Under the pieces are notes generated by a model. That model was given only the letters and a program-made list of their open reading frames with translations, searched no databases and had not been told where the DNA came from. A stretch of 64,000 nt of DNA, from positions 62,001 to 126,000 of the forward strand of contig NZ_JAFICC010000002.1 in the NCBI RefSeq assembly GCF_017833415.1, in the 5' to 3' direction. The DNA comes from Flavobacterium sp. 1355 (lineage in GTDB: Bacteria > Bacteroidota > Bacteroidia > Flavobacteriales > Flavobacteriaceae). A program made the translations under genes and the position numbers. Positions within the stretch are counted from its first letter, which is position 1. Every line of letters begins with the position of its first letter. Positions 17,074 through 26,919 of the stretch are shown in pieces.

Positions 17074-18082
17074 ATGACAAATCCTTATCATCCTGTCGAA
17101 CAAGGCAAAAGAACTGCTATTGTTGATATTCTTCGTGGCTGGGCTATATTAGGCGTAGCCATAGGCAATTATTCAGGCCTTCCGCACATCAGAGTACCGA
17201 ACGAAACTAACGGTGTTTTATCTGAAATACTATCTAAGATCGATCAGTTTTTCTTCGCTGGAAAATCCTGGACTTTATTTTCATAAAAGTTCTGCAAAAA
17301 CATTAGGTATTCTTTCTGCTATTCTTGTGCTTCTTATTCCTTTTGTAATGGCTTATATCAAAAGTTTTAATTTCGAAAGGATAGATATTATCTCAAATCC
17401 TGAATATTTAAAATTATATTATTCAGGAAACTGGCTAGATTTTTTTAAGTTTAATCTTGTAGCTTCTTTTTACCAACAAATCATAGTTCCCGGTTATGCG
17501 ATTACTGCACATCTTGTAATGCTGGCTTGTATGTTTTTTGGGGCTATGCTTCAAAAATTGAATTTTTTTAATCGTTTGAACGAAATGAAAAAACTTTTGA
17601 AATATGTACTTATCAGCAGCTTGGTTATAGCTGTTATAATTGGTATTGTCTTTTATTTTGCTATTGAAAACAAAGCTGAATTCCTTAAATTCTTCCACCC
17701 ATATTTCTGGCTTATTTTGAGCACAATGATTTTTATCGCAACCGGAATTACGCTATTGTATATTAATGGAAAATTCAAAACGGTCTTCAGCTATTTTAGT
17801 GCTGGTGGCAAAATGACACTAACCAATTACATCGCTCAAAATATTCTGGCTGCTTTTATTTTCTCGGGTATTGGTTTCGGCGTTACTTATACATTGCCCT
17901 ATTGGTTTTACCTTGCACTGGCTGTTTTTGTTTTCATTATTCAATTATTTATCAGCAAGTGGTGGCTTTCTAAATACAATTATGGTCCAATCGAATGGTT
18001 ATGGAGATGTGCCAGCTACAGAGAATGGTTTTCTTTTAAGAAGACACAATCTGAAGTTATTACTGAAATAAAAACAATATAA
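17074..18082 (+). pseudogene. DUF418-family membrane protein, internally deleted
   Basis: The 5' part (17074-17286) encodes a DUF418-type start (IVDILRGWAILGVAIGNYSG and FFFAGKSWTLFS), then stops. The 3' part, open in another phase to 18082, resumes with HKSSAKTLGI, several membrane helices and the family end motif GPIEWLWR. The conserved middle that normally follows WTLFS (further helices and a GD-containing loop, roughly 100 residues) is missing at about 17280. A single deletion joining the halves out of phase explains it. DUF418 proteins are predicted integral membrane proteins of unknown transport role. Confidence 0.8.
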
Positions 18083-18104
18083 ACTTTTAAATAAATTTGA
18101 AATA

Positions 18105-18138
18105 AGAAAGCCCTTAAAAATATTTTTAAGGGCTTTCT
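18105..18138 (+). terminator. Bidirectional terminator
   Basis: A near-perfect palindrome AGAAAGCCCTTAAAAA / TTTTTAAGGGCTTTCT lies between the converging DUF418 pseudogene and the Panacea operon. Confidence 0.8.
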
Positions 18139-18178
18139 ATTCTAATATAATTCTTTTATACAATTTAAGAAATATTTA

Positions 18179-18442
18179 CTATTTATTAGAACTGAAATAT
18201 TCAATAAATGAGAGAATTATTTCTTTGTTAATTTCTCTAATTTTTTCAATTTGCTCAGGATTACAATTATTTTCTTCAACATATTTATTTCCCAAATCTT
18301 TAAGTATAATATCTACTTCTTCTAAAACTTCTCTAAAAATTAACAATCGAGATTTAAATTCATTTATTGTTCCATTATGAATTGGCATCAGTTCTTTTTT
18401 ATTTCCAACTGCTTTTTCTGCTATTTTTCTATATTGTTCCAT
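18179..18442 (-). CDS. Small protein, third gene of the Panacea operon
   Basis: An 87-residue, highly charged, probably all-helical protein (MEQYRKIAEKAV start; LLIFREVLEEVDIILKDL central helix). No signal peptide or family recognised. It begins 2 bp after the preceding gene, so it belongs to the same transcript. It could be an accessory factor or the real toxin or antitoxin of the system. Confidence 0.55.
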   Translation of the reverse strand: MEQYRKIAEKAVGNKKELMPIHNGTINEFKSRLLIFREVLEEVDIILKDLGNKYVEENNCNPEQIEKIREINKEIILSFIEYFSSNK

Positions 18443-18444
18443 AA

Positions 18445-18891
18445 TTAACTAAAGTATAATTGAACCTCTTCTACTGTTAAAACACCAGATTCTTTTAAAG
18501 CTACTGTTATTTTACCCAAATCGGTTGCGCATATTTGTCCAATAACCTGGCAAGATTTATCATCGATTTTAGATTGTATAACTTCGGATGATGATTTTAT
18601 CGGGGAATTACATGACGCATATGAATCATGATCTAAAAATGGATTGTCAGATTTGAGCAATGGAATTTGAAGAGATAATAAGGACGCATCTCTAGCAATG
18701 AAAGGATGAATTTTAGAATTTATATAAACAGAACAGGTAAATAATATATCTCTAGAAATCCCAATAACAATAAACATTTTAAGATGATCAATATTAGGAA
18801 AATCATGTATAAAAACATCTCCTCTATTTAATCCTGCTTTAAATATCTTTTGTAAGTCCTCTTTTTTAAATAAATCTCTAAAAGAACTCAT
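18445..18891 (-). CDS. Candidate toxin partner of the Panacea antitoxin
   Basis: A 148-residue protein with a beta-rich N-terminal half. The opening LNRGDVFIHDFPN, followed by hydrophobic strands (KMFIVIGIS, ILFTCSVYIN), is reminiscent of the SH3-like barrel start of MazF/PemK toxins, but the characteristic MazF residues cannot be confirmed, so this is only a hint. It starts 3 bp after the Panacea gene. Genes beside Panacea-domain antitoxins are usually unrelated toxins, so the toxin role follows from context. Confidence 0.45.
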   Translation of the reverse strand: MSSFRDLFKKEDLQKIFKAGLNRGDVFIHDFPNIDHLKMFIVIGISRDILFTCSVYINSKIHPFIARDASLLSLQIPLLKSDNPFLDHDSYASCNSPIKSSSEVIQSKIDDKSCQVIGQICATDLGKITVALKESGVLTVEEVQLYFS

Positions 18892-18894
18892 TAC

Positions 18895-19443
18895 TTATTG
18901 AAGATGTAATTTTAATAAATTTTGCTCTTTAAGATAATCTATATAAGTAGTGTCAGCCTCAATTTCTTTCAAGATATCAACGAAAGAAATAACTGAATTG
19001 TTTACCGTATTTATCCAAGCTTGCCCATGTGACAATTCACGAATTTCATTCCATGACATATTTCCATATTTTTCTAAAGAAATATTTAACTGTTCTAGAT
19101 CAGTTTTAGATAGCTTATCTAGATTAGCCTCCATTTTTTCTTTTAGTAAACAACCTTCTATTACAGAAAAATATTTTGAGAAATGCCCATTATCTTTAAA
19201 ATAACCATTACCCCTTACGGATTTAAAAATATCATATAAATATGATGGTACAGGTCCGTCAGACATTGCTATATAATTGTCTCCCGTTATTGTTCTTCCA
19301 TACCTTAAAAGATGTTCACGGTCAGCAAAAAAAAGAATTTTGAAAATTTTGTGAAAATCTTTTCTACTCAATTTCGAGATAACGTAGAGAACAGCATTAA
19401 CAGCTCTCTCTTCATCAAATATTATTTTAAAATCTGGATTCAT
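18895..19443 (-). CDS. Panacea (SocA-like/DUF4065) domain protein, probable antitoxin
   Basis: A 182-residue protein. The first ~120 residues fit the Panacea/SocA domain: KIFKILFFADREHLLRYG, then TITGDNYIAMSDGPVPSYLYDIF, followed by a helical tail with MSWNEIRELSHGQAW. This domain forms the antitoxin of many toxin-antitoxin pairs with exchangeable toxins, and also occurs in the ClpXP adaptor SocA. First gene of a tight three-gene operon; its ATG lies four bases after a -7 element, so its mRNA may be leaderless. Confidence 0.75.
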   Translation of the reverse strand: MNPDFKIIFDEERAVNAVLYVISKLSRKDFHKIFKILFFADREHLLRYGRTITGDNYIAMSDGPVPSYLYDIFKSVRGNGYFKDNGHFSKYFSVIEGCLLKEKMEANLDKLSKTDLEQLNISLEKYGNMSWNEIRELSHGQAWINTVNNSVISFVDILKEIEADTTYIDYLKEQNLLKLHLQ

Positions 19444-19447
19444 TTTG

Positions 19448-19455
19448 CAAAGGTA
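19448..19455 (-). promoter_or_regulatory. -7 promoter element of the Panacea operon
   Basis: On the minus strand TACCTTTG matches TAnnTTTG exactly and is followed by CAAA and the ATG. Transcription starting a few bases downstream would give no or almost no 5' leader. Confidence 0.6.
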
Positions 19456-19550
19456 CTAATTTTTAAATTTAAAAAAATCTTAATTACTTTTATAAAAAGA
19501 AAAAACTTACATTTCGCCTCGTTTATTCAAAGCATCCATAAAAACATTAA

Positions 19551-19590
19551 AAAAAAATCCAAAAATAGTATTAAACTAACTTTGGATTTT
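19551..19590 (-). terminator. Terminator of the M1 peptidase gene
   Basis: AAAATCCAAA (19555-19564) pairs with TTTGGATTTT (19581-19590); on the minus strand the hairpin is followed by a T run. It lies just after the stop at 19608. Confidence 0.7.
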
Positions 19591-19607
19591 CTAAAAATAT
19601 CTAATTT

Positions 19608-21494
19608 TTACTTCACTTCAAAAACATTATTAGCAGCTTTTATATCAGCCATTAATCCGCTTGGATCGATGGTGATTTTTTTGATTGCTCCTTTATTTTT
19701 GTCGATTGCAAAACTGTAGTTGGATTGCGCCCAGGCCCAATCTTCTAAAACAGTTCTTTGTACGTTAGGGTTTGGATTTGGTTTAATGAAATTCATCATT
19801 CTCAATGGAATGTAAAAACTCTCAGAAGTTCCGTCTGTATATTGTACTGTTAAATCAATTGGCATTGGCATTTTGCCAATTCTTTCTAAAGTAACTGTTG
19901 TTTTTCCTGCATTATCTGAAACACTCTTAATTGCGTAATCAATTGTGTTTGTTGTCTCTGCCCAATCAATCAAATACCAGTCTAATTCAGCTCCGGAAAC
20001 TCTTTCTGCCGTTCTTTTAATATCATTTGGAGTTGGATGCTTAAATTTAAAATCATTGTAGTATCTTTTTAAAGTTGCATCTAAATTTTCCTGTCCGATT
20101 ACATAAACTAATTGAGAAAGAAAGATACTTCCTTTTACATAAGAAGAAATACTGTAAGGTTTGTTCTCATCATAGCGATCACCGTGAGTAGTCTGTGGTT
20201 GTTCTTTTCCGGAATTCACTAAACTGTAATATGTGTTATAGTTATCCTGAAAAGGGTTTGCAACTTTTTTATCGCCTTCTAATTCGTTTAAGGCGCTATC
20301 TTCAATATATGTTGTAAAACCTTCATCCATCCACGGATGTTTTGACTCATTAGACGCCAGAATATGCTGGAACCAGGAGTGTCCTAATTCGTGTGTTGCT
20401 GTTCCTAAAATTCCTTTAAGAGTTCCGTTTCCTAAAATTAGGGTACACATTGCATACTCCATTCCGCCGTCGCCTCCCTGAATAAAAGAATACTGTTTGT
20501 ATGGATAAGCTCCAACTTTATGATTGTAAAAGTCCATTACTTTCACCATTAAAGGCGCCAATTGTTTCCAGTTTTCGGCAACTTTTGGGGTGTTTTTATA
20601 AAAGAAATGCAAATCAACATCATTTGGTCCTTTTACAATATCATGTGCATATTCCTTGTCTGCTGCCCATGTAAAATCATGAACATTTGGCGCAATAAAA
20701 TGCCATGTCAGTGTTTTTGTTTTTTTAGGATATGTAACTGTTACACCGGCATCTTCGTAACCATGACCTATTGAATTTTTATCCTGCAGATATCCTGAAC
20801 CTCCAATTGTGTATTCTTTATCGATTGTAATTTTTACATCAAAATTACCCCAAACACCGTGAAATTCTCTTGCTATATACGGGTCTGCGTGCCATCCTTC
20901 AAAATCAAATTCTGCTAATTTTGGATACCACTGCGACATAGAAAGTTCAATCCCTTCAGAATTGTTTCTCCCTGAGCGACGAATTTGTACCGGAACTTGT
21001 CCGTCAAAATCTAAGGTAAAAGTTGTTTTAGAATTTGGTAAGATTGGCTTGGCTAAAGTTACTTCCAAAATAGTTCCGGAAGTTCTTGTCTGAGCTGTTA
21101 CACCATCTTGTTTGAAATTGGTAATTTTTAAAAACCCTACTTCATTTGGTTTTAATGTTTCAATTCTACTTTGTTTTACATCTTTGCCGTCTGCTCCTTT
21201 TACTTTGCTCACCATTCTTCCGTCTGGATCTTTTATCGAATGCAAACGTGCATCCATCTCACTTCCTGGCTGAAAAGCATTTGGATATAAGTGATAGAAT
21301 ACTTTTTTTAACGTATCCGGAGAATTATTTGTATATACCAGTTCTTGTTTTCCTTTGTACTGATAATTTTTAACATCCATTGATACCTCCATTTTATAAT
21401 CGACATGTTGTTGCCAATAAGGAGCACTTTGTCCAAAAGCGGAGTTTAAACCAAAACTTAAAACAGTTAGTAAAATAATTTTATGCATATTCAT
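19608..21494 (-). CDS. M1-family (aminopeptidase N-like) secreted metallopeptidase
   Basis: A 628-residue protein with an N-terminal signal peptide (LTVLSFGLNSAFGQ). The M1 catalytic core is visible: an exopeptidase-type GGMEYAMCTLI motif, the zinc site HELGHSWFQH, and the downstream glutamate in WMDEGFTTYIED. A C-terminal domain carries a beta-rich region. It probably cleaves peptides in the periplasm or at the surface to feed amino acid uptake. A terminator hairpin lies just before its start, so it is transcribed separately from the upstream subtilase gene. Confidence 0.9.
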   Translation of the reverse strand: MNMHKIILLTVLSFGLNSAFGQSAPYWQQHVDYKMEVSMDVKNYQYKGKQELVYTNNSPDTLKKVFYHLYPNAFQPGSEMDARLHSIKDPDGRMVSKVKGADGKDVKQSRIETLKPNEVGFLKITNFKQDGVTAQTRTSGTILEVTLAKPILPNSKTTFTLDFDGQVPVQIRRSGRNNSEGIELSMSQWYPKLAEFDFEGWHADPYIAREFHGVWGNFDVKITIDKEYTIGGSGYLQDKNSIGHGYEDAGVTVTYPKKTKTLTWHFIAPNVHDFTWAADKEYAHDIVKGPNDVDLHFFYKNTPKVAENWKQLAPLMVKVMDFYNHKVGAYPYKQYSFIQGGDGGMEYAMCTLILGNGTLKGILGTATHELGHSWFQHILASNESKHPWMDEGFTTYIEDSALNELEGDKKVANPFQDNYNTYYSLVNSGKEQPQTTHGDRYDENKPYSISSYVKGSIFLSQLVYVIGQENLDATLKRYYNDFKFKHPTPNDIKRTAERVSGAELDWYLIDWAETTNTIDYAIKSVSDNAGKTTVTLERIGKMPMPIDLTVQYTDGTSESFYIPLRMMNFIKPNPNPNVQRTVLEDWAWAQSNYSFAIDKNKGAIKKITIDPSGLMADIKAANNVFEVK

Positions 21495-21499
21495 TTAAA

Positions 21500-21530
21500 T
21501 AAAAAAATGGAAGAGTGATTACTCTTCCAT
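21500..21530 (-). terminator. Terminator between the subtilase and M1 peptidase genes
   Basis: ATGGAAGAGT (21507-21516) pairs with ACTCTTCCAT (21521-21530), followed on the minus strand by seven T. It ends only a few bases before the M1 start codon, so it could also act as an attenuator. Confidence 0.7.
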
Positions 21531-21550
21531 TGGATTAGTATGTTTTATTT

Positions 21551-23185
21551 TTATTTTTTTGACATTTTTTCAGCCATCAGCAATGCATTATAAGCATTTA
21601 CCATTTTAGCTGTTTTAGATGATTCAGATGATGAAACCGCTGTCGGTTTTTGCTCAGGATTTGGGTTTTCTCCCAAAACTACCATTGAAGGAAGTAAGAC
21701 TCCAGAATCCATCAAAATATGTTTTACCTGTGACGCTTTTAGTTTTGGATAATAAGAACGGATTAAGGCAGCTACTCCGGCAGCATTAGGAGATGCCATT
21801 GATGTTCCCTGTAGGTATTTGTATTTATTGTTTGGAACTGTTGCATAAATCTCTTCTCCAGGAGCAAAAACATCTACATTTATTTTTCCAAAGTTTGAGA
21901 ATCCTGCAACTACATTTTCTCCATATTGTTTATTAATTGCACCAATTGTGATTACGTTATCTGTAAATTCTTTAATATTATCCTGAGAATCATTTGGATA
22001 GTTGATGTTTTTTGTTTCATCTATATTATACCCGTCATTTCCTGCAGCATGAACAATTAAAACATCTTTTTTAGCGGCATATTTTATCGCATCATACACC
22101 CACTGTTGATGAGGTGAAAAACTTTTTCCGAAACTTCCGTTGATTACTTTTGCTCCGTTGTCTACTGCATAACGAATTGCCAAAGCAATATCTTTATCAT
22201 ATTCATCTCCGTCAGGAACGGCTCTCACTGTCAAAATCTCAACATTGTTTGAAATTCCGTCTCCACCTAAATTATTGCCACGAACCTGAGCAATAATCCC
22301 GGCAACGTGTGTTCCGTGAAGTGCTTTTTCCTTGTCCGGTCCAAAAACAATATTATTTCCGTAACGGTTATTTTTGATGTCGTCAGGATTATCTCCAAGC
22401 GATTTTCTTCCGTCTAATTCTTTATTTAAATTATAATTTAACTGATCATAAACTGACTCTCTGTAATCTCCCAGTTCTGCTTCAGGATCAAAAGTTGGTC
22501 CTGCATTACCAAAAATCTGAGTCATTATCTTTTTACTCAAAACTACTTTTGGGTCTGTAGAAGTAATAGTACTTAGATCTTCTAATTTATAAGTTGTTTT
22601 ATTTAACTCTTTTTTAATGGTGTTATGAACATCAATTAAATAATCTACTTGTTGTTTGTCCTGTAATGTTTTCTCGTATTTCTCATTGTATTGCGCCAAA
22701 GCATTTTTGTATTCGGCAGTTCCGTCATCTTTCTTTTTAATGATACGGGTCATTTCAAGATTTTCATGTACCACATCTCCAAGAAAATTCCATCCGTGAA
22801 CATCATCTATAAAACCGTTTTTGTCATCATCGATTCCATTACCTGCAATTTCTTTAGGATTTGTCCAGATCATTCCTTTTAGATCTTCGTGTTCAATATC
22901 TACACCAGAATCTACAATACCAACAATAACTTTTTTACCTGTCTTACCTTGCAATAATTCGGCGTAAGCTTTGTCAACACTCATTCCTGGAATAGAATCT
23001 TTTACTAAATCAAGATGACTCCATCTCTTTAATTCATTTTCACTAACTGGTGCTTTTTTTACTACTGCTAATGGTGCTGTAATAAATTCTTTAGAAGTTG
23101 AAACTTGCGCTTGCGCACTAGCGCCGCAACCTGCCAGAACAAGTAATGCAAAAGCAGATAAAGTATTTAGTTTAATATGATTCAT
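21551..23185 (-). CDS. S8-family subtilisin-like serine protease, lipoprotein
   Basis: A 544-residue subtilase. The signal ends in a lipobox (LVLAGCGAS), so it should be lipid-anchored. The catalytic triad is in order: Asp in GIVDSGVDIEHEDL, His in LHGTHVAGIIAQVRG, Ser in GTSMASPNAAGVAAL. The oxyanion Asn lies in VHAAGNDGYN. A ~110-residue insert between the Asp and His motifs is typical of flavobacterial members. No T9SS sorting tail is present. It probably degrades proteins at the cell envelope. Confidence 0.9.
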   Translation of the reverse strand: MNHIKLNTLSAFALLVLAGCGASAQAQVSTSKEFITAPLAVVKKAPVSENELKRWSHLDLVKDSIPGMSVDKAYAELLQGKTGKKVIVGIVDSGVDIEHEDLKGMIWTNPKEIAGNGIDDDKNGFIDDVHGWNFLGDVVHENLEMTRIIKKKDDGTAEYKNALAQYNEKYEKTLQDKQQVDYLIDVHNTIKKELNKTTYKLEDLSTITSTDPKVVLSKKIMTQIFGNAGPTFDPEAELGDYRESVYDQLNYNLNKELDGRKSLGDNPDDIKNNRYGNNIVFGPDKEKALHGTHVAGIIAQVRGNNLGGDGISNNVEILTVRAVPDGDEYDKDIALAIRYAVDNGAKVINGSFGKSFSPHQQWVYDAIKYAAKKDVLIVHAAGNDGYNIDETKNINYPNDSQDNIKEFTDNVITIGAINKQYGENVVAGFSNFGKINVDVFAPGEEIYATVPNNKYKYLQGTSMASPNAAGVAALIRSYYPKLKASQVKHILMDSGVLLPSMVVLGENPNPEQKPTAVSSSESSKTAKMVNAYNALLMAEKMSKK

Positions 23186-23328
23186 GAACTGTTTTAAATA
23201 TTAAAGTTAAAAGTTGCGACTAAATTATGCTTTTTTGTTACAAAAAACTAACTGTTAACACTGTGTTATGATTTATTTGCAGCAATTTATGTGTGTTTTT
23301 TCAATAAAAGAAAGCTTTTATTTACAAA

Positions 23329-24186
23329 TCAAAGCACGTCCTCACAAGTAAAAACTTCTTTCAATCGAACGCCTTTTTCTGTATGCTCAACTGTTATAAC
23401 TTGATTGTGTGCATCATGTTCCAAAAACAAATAATGATTATGGTCTGCGGCGGCGTTTAAAAATTTTGATTTCTCCGGCATTGTCAATAATGGTCTTGTA
23501 TCATAACCCATTACATAAGGTAACGGAATATGTCCGGCTGTGGCCAGCAAATCAGCGCAAAAAACAATGGTTTTATCATTGTATTGAATATGTGGAATCA
23601 TTTGTTTTTCGGTATGTCCGTCAACATAATAAATTCCAAAATTCAATTCTTCAGAAAAGCCAAAATCGGTTTCCGGACGTTTTATAAAATTCAGTTGCCC
23701 GCTTTCCTGCATCGGTAAAATATTCTCCGAAAGAAAAGAAGCTTTTTCACGCGGATTAGGTTTTGTTGCCCAATCCCAATGATTTTCGTTACTCCAATAT
23801 TTTGCATTTTTAAACGCAGGTTCATATCCGGTTTTGTCCGAATTCCATTGAACACTTCCTCCACAATGGTCAAAGTGCAAATGAGTCATAAAAACATCTG
23901 TAATATTATCTCTGTGAAAACCATATTTGGCCAGTGATTTATCTATTGAATGTGAGCCCCAAAGCGAATAATATCCAAAAAACTTTTCAGATTGTTTATC
24001 TCCCATTCCGGTATCAATCAAAATCAAACGGTTTCCATCTTCTATAAGTAAACAACGTGCAGCAATATCAATCAAATTATTATTGTCTGCCGGATTAGTC
24101 TTGTTCCAGATTGTTTTTGGCACAACACCAAACATGGCACCTCCGTCTAGTTTAAAATTCCCGGATTCTATTGGATAAAGTTTCAT
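23329..24186 (-). CDS. MBL-fold metallo-hydrolase
   Basis: A 285-residue metallo-beta-lactamase-fold hydrolase. The signature THLHFDHCGG binds the zinc pair, with an earlier LIDTGMGDKQ strand and later VDGHTEKQMIPHI and FLEHDA His/Asp ligands. The domain order resembles the AHL-lactonase/YtnP branch. No signal peptide, so it is cytosolic. The substrate cannot be read from sequence. It stands alone, with 140-360-bp gaps on either side. Confidence 0.8.
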   Translation of the reverse strand: MKLYPIESGNFKLDGGAMFGVVPKTIWNKTNPADNNNLIDIAARCLLIEDGNRLILIDTGMGDKQSEKFFGYYSLWGSHSIDKSLAKYGFHRDNITDVFMTHLHFDHCGGSVQWNSDKTGYEPAFKNAKYWSNENHWDWATKPNPREKASFLSENILPMQESGQLNFIKRPETDFGFSEELNFGIYYVDGHTEKQMIPHIQYNDKTIVFCADLLATAGHIPLPYVMGYDTRPLLTMPEKSKFLNAAADHNHYLFLEHDAHNQVITVEHTEKGVRLKEVFTCEDVL

Positions 24187-24270
24187 AAGTATAATTTCTA
24201 ATGAAAAACAAATCTAACAAATACAATTTCGTTGTGACAAAAATATTTAATTTAAAACTCAAAAAAACCG

Positions 24271-24302
24271 ATTCTTTTAAAATATCTATAATTTAAAAGA
24301 AT
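24271..24302. repeat. Inverted repeat in the gap before sufA
   Basis: ATTCTTTTAAA... pairs with TTTAAAAGAAT around a short AT centre. It is the only structured element in the 360-bp gap 24187-24549 apart from the suf promoter, and may terminate transcription from either side. Confidence 0.4.
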
Positions 24303-24438
24303 AAAATCACCTATTTTTCCATTTTTCATAGCTATGGTAAAATCAAACAAAGAGCAACCAAAATTTCAAAATAACTATTATCTATTTTAACATTTGTTAT
24401 AATAATGTGAAGCGTTATGGAAAAAGGTTTTTAAGTCG

Positions 24439-24446
24439 TATCTTTG
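24439..24446 (+). promoter_or_regulatory. -7 promoter element of the suf operon
   Basis: TATCTTTG fits TAnnTTTG, 103 bp before the sufA ATG, leaving a roughly 100-nt leader. No Fe-S regulator site could be identified in that leader. Confidence 0.55.
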
Positions 24447-24549
24447 CAGATAATTTCATTTCAACATTGACAGACAGTACTTTAAAATGTAATAATTTCA
24501 TTTCAAGTTCAGTCATAAATGAACAGAAAAGACAAATACCATAAATACA

Positions 24550-24879
24550 ATGATAAAAGTTTCTGATACAGCCAAAAAGAAAATCATCGATTTGATGAGT
24601 GATGACGGTTTTGATGCCGCTCATGATTACGTACGCGTAGGTGTGAAAAGCGGTGGATGCTCTGGTTTGTCATATGATTTAAAATTTGATAAAACCAAAG
24701 GCGACGACGATAAAATATTTGTAGACAACGACATAACAATTGCAGTGGAGAAAAAATCATTTCTTTATTTAGCCGGTACTACTCTCGAATTCTCAGGAGG
24801 ATTAAACGGAAAAGGATTTGTATTCAATAATCCAAATGCAAGCAGAACTTGTGGTTGCGGAGAATCATTCTCACTATAA
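24550..24879 (+). CDS. sufA: A-type Fe-S carrier protein (HesB/IscA/SufA family)
   Basis: A 109-residue A-type carrier with the three conserved cysteines: one in SGGCSGLSYDLKF and two in the C-terminal TCGCGESFSL. It receives Fe-S clusters from the SufBCD scaffold and passes them to target proteins. First gene of the plus-strand suf operon, 80 bp before sufB. Confidence 0.9.
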   Translation: MIKVSDTAKKKIIDLMSDDGFDAAHDYVRVGVKSGGCSGLSYDLKFDKTKGDDDKIFVDNDITIAVEKKSFLYLAGTTLEFSGGLNGKGFVFNNPNASRTCGCGESFSL

Positions 24880-24959
24880 ATTTATAAAGAATAACAAGAC
24901 TAATAAAGCGTAATTCTTTGAAATTTTTGAAAATTACACTTTAAATCTTTACATCAAAA

Positions 24960-26408
24960 ATGAGCAAATACACCGAAGACGATTTAAAAATCGAACTGGA
25001 AACAAAAGAATATGAGTACGGATTTTATACTAATATAGAATCTGAAACTTTCCCTATTGGCTTAAACGAGGATATCGTAAGAGCTATTTCTCTTAAAAAA
25101 GAAGAGCCGGAATGGATGACCGAATGGCGCATCGAGGCTTTTCGTGCCTGGAAAGAAATGATCGAACCGGAATGGGCAAATGTTCGTTATGAAAAACCAG
25201 ATTTCCAAGCCATTTCTTACTATTCAGCTCCAAAACAAGTGGATCCAAATAAAACTTTGGACGATGTTGATCCTGAGCTTTTAGAAATGTACAAAAAGTT
25301 AGGAATTTCTGTAGATGAACAAAAAATGATGAACAATGTCGCTATGGATATTGTTGTCGATTCTGTTTCTGTGGCTACCACTTTCAAGAAAACATTAGGA
25401 GAAAAAGGAATTATTTTCTGTCCAATTTCTGAAGCAATAAAAGAACATCCGGAATTGGTTCGTAAATATTTAGGAACTGTTGTACCTCAAAAAGACAACT
25501 TCTACGCAGCATTAAATTCAGCTGTTTTCTCTGATGGAAGTTTCTGTTATATCCCAAAAGGCGTACGTTGCCCAATGGAACTTTCAACTTATTTCAGAAT
25601 CAATCAGGCAGGAACAGGACAATTCGAAAGAACGCTTGTTATTGCTGATGCAGGAAGTTATGTTTCATACCTTGAAGGTTGTACTGCACCAAGTCGTGAC
25701 GAAAATCAATTGCACGCTGCTGTGGTTGAATTAATCGCTTTGGATGATGCTGAAATTAAATATTCTACCGTTCAAAACTGGTTCCCGGGAAACAAAGAAG
25801 GAAAAGGTGGAGTTTACAATTTCGTAACCAAAAGAGGTTTATGCGAAACAAACGCTAAAATTTCATGGACACAAGTTGAAACTGGTTCTGCTGTAACCTG
25901 GAAATATCCTTCTTGTGTACTTAAAGGAGATAATTCGGTAGGAGAATTTTATTCGATCGCCGTTACCAATAATTACCAACAGGCAGATACCGGAACTAAA
26001 ATGATCCATTTAGGAAAAAACACTAAATCGACTATTATTTCCAAAGGTATTTCGGCTGGTAAATCGCAAAACAGTTACCGTGGATTAGTGCAGATTAGCC
26101 CAAGAGCTGAGAATGCAAGAAACTTTTCGCAATGCGATTCTCTTTTAATGGGAAACAATTGCGGAGCGCATACTTTCCCTTATATCGAAAGTAAAAATCC
26201 ATCGGCTAAAATCGAGCACGAAGCAACTACAAGTAAAATTGGAGAAGATCAGGTTTTTTATTGTAACCAAAGAGGTATCCCGACTGAAAAAGCGATTGCC
26301 TTAATTGTAAACGGTTTCAGTAAAGATGTATTGAACAAATTACCAATGGAATTTGCTGTTGAAGCTCAAAAATTATTAGAGATTTCTTTAGAAGGATCTG
26401 TTGGATAA
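24960..26408 (+). CDS. sufB: Fe-S cluster assembly scaffold SufB
   Basis: A full-length 482-residue SufB. The beta-helix core includes [34 protein letters not shown] and the C-terminal [20 protein letters not shown] segment shared with SufD. With SufC and SufD it forms the SufBC2D scaffold on which clusters are built from SufS/SufE sulfur. It lies 8 bp before the FMN-reductase-like gene. Confidence 0.95.
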   Translation: MSKYTEDDLKIELETKEYEYGFYTNIESETFPIGLNEDIVRAISLKKEEPEWMTEWRIEAFRAWKEMIEPEWANVRYEKPDFQAISYYSAPKQVDPNKTLDDVDPELLEMYKKLGISVDEQKMMNNVAMDIVVDSVSVATTFKKTLGEKGIIFCPISEAIKEHPELVRKYLGTVVPQKDNFYAALNSAVFSDGSFCYIPKGVRCPMELSTYFRINQAGTGQFERTLVIADAGSYVSYLEGCTAPSRDENQLHAAVVELIALDDAEIKYSTVQNWFPGNKEGKGGVYNFVTKRGLCETNAKISWTQVETGSAVTWKYPSCVLKGDNSVGEFYSIAVTNNYQQADTGTKMIHLGKNTKSTIISKGISAGKSQNSYRGLVQISPRAENARNFSQCDSLLMGNNCGAHTFPYIESKNPSAKIEHEATTSKIGEDQVFYCNQRGIPTEKAIALIVNGFSKDVLNKLPMEFAVEAQKLLEISLEGSVG

Positions 26409-26415
26409 TTGAAAG

Positions 26416-26904
26416 ATGGAAAGCAAAAAAGTCATCATTTTAGGTTCAGCCAGAAAAAACGGAAACACAACAAAAATTGTCGATGAAATTGCAAAAGAAT
26501 CGGGAATTGATGTGATTGACTTAAGTGATTATAATATTTCTCATTATGATTACGAAAGCAAAAACAGAGAAGATGATTTTCTGCCTTTAATAAGAAGAAT
26601 ACTCGAAGAGTACGACACTTTAATTTTTGCAACGCCCATATATTGGTATAATATGAGTGGAATTATGAAGGTTTTCTTTGATCGTTTTTCGGATTTAATC
26701 CGAATTGAAAAAGAAACCGGACGTAAGCTTAGAGGAAAGAAAATTGGCGTGATCTCAAATTCACACGATGATGAAATTGAAGATAGTTTTTACATTCCGT
26801 TCAAAAAAACAGCCGATTATTTAGGCATGGAATATTTAGGACACGCGCATTTTAATGCTAACATCCTAAACCAAACAACAAAAATAGAATTGACATTTAT
26901 ATAA
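26416..26904 (+). CDS. NADPH-dependent FMN reductase / flavodoxin-fold protein within the suf operon
   Basis: A 162-residue flavodoxin-like protein: phosphate-binding loop GSARKNGNTTKIVDEI near the N-terminus, and the FATPIYWYNMSGIMKVFFDR motif typical of the NADPH-dependent FMN reductase/iron-sulfur flavoprotein family. It is tightly packed between sufB (8 bp) and sufC (16 bp). A role in supplying reducing equivalents or reducing iron for cluster assembly is plausible but inferred from place only. Confidence 0.75.
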   Translation: MESKKVIILGSARKNGNTTKIVDEIAKESGIDVIDLSDYNISHYDYESKNREDDFLPLIRRILEEYDTLIFATPIYWYNMSGIMKVFFDRFSDLIRIEKETGRKLRGKKIGVISNSHDDEIEDSFYIPFKKTADYLGMEYLGHAHFNANILNQTTKIELTFI

Positions 26905-26919
26905 AAATAAAAAAAAACA

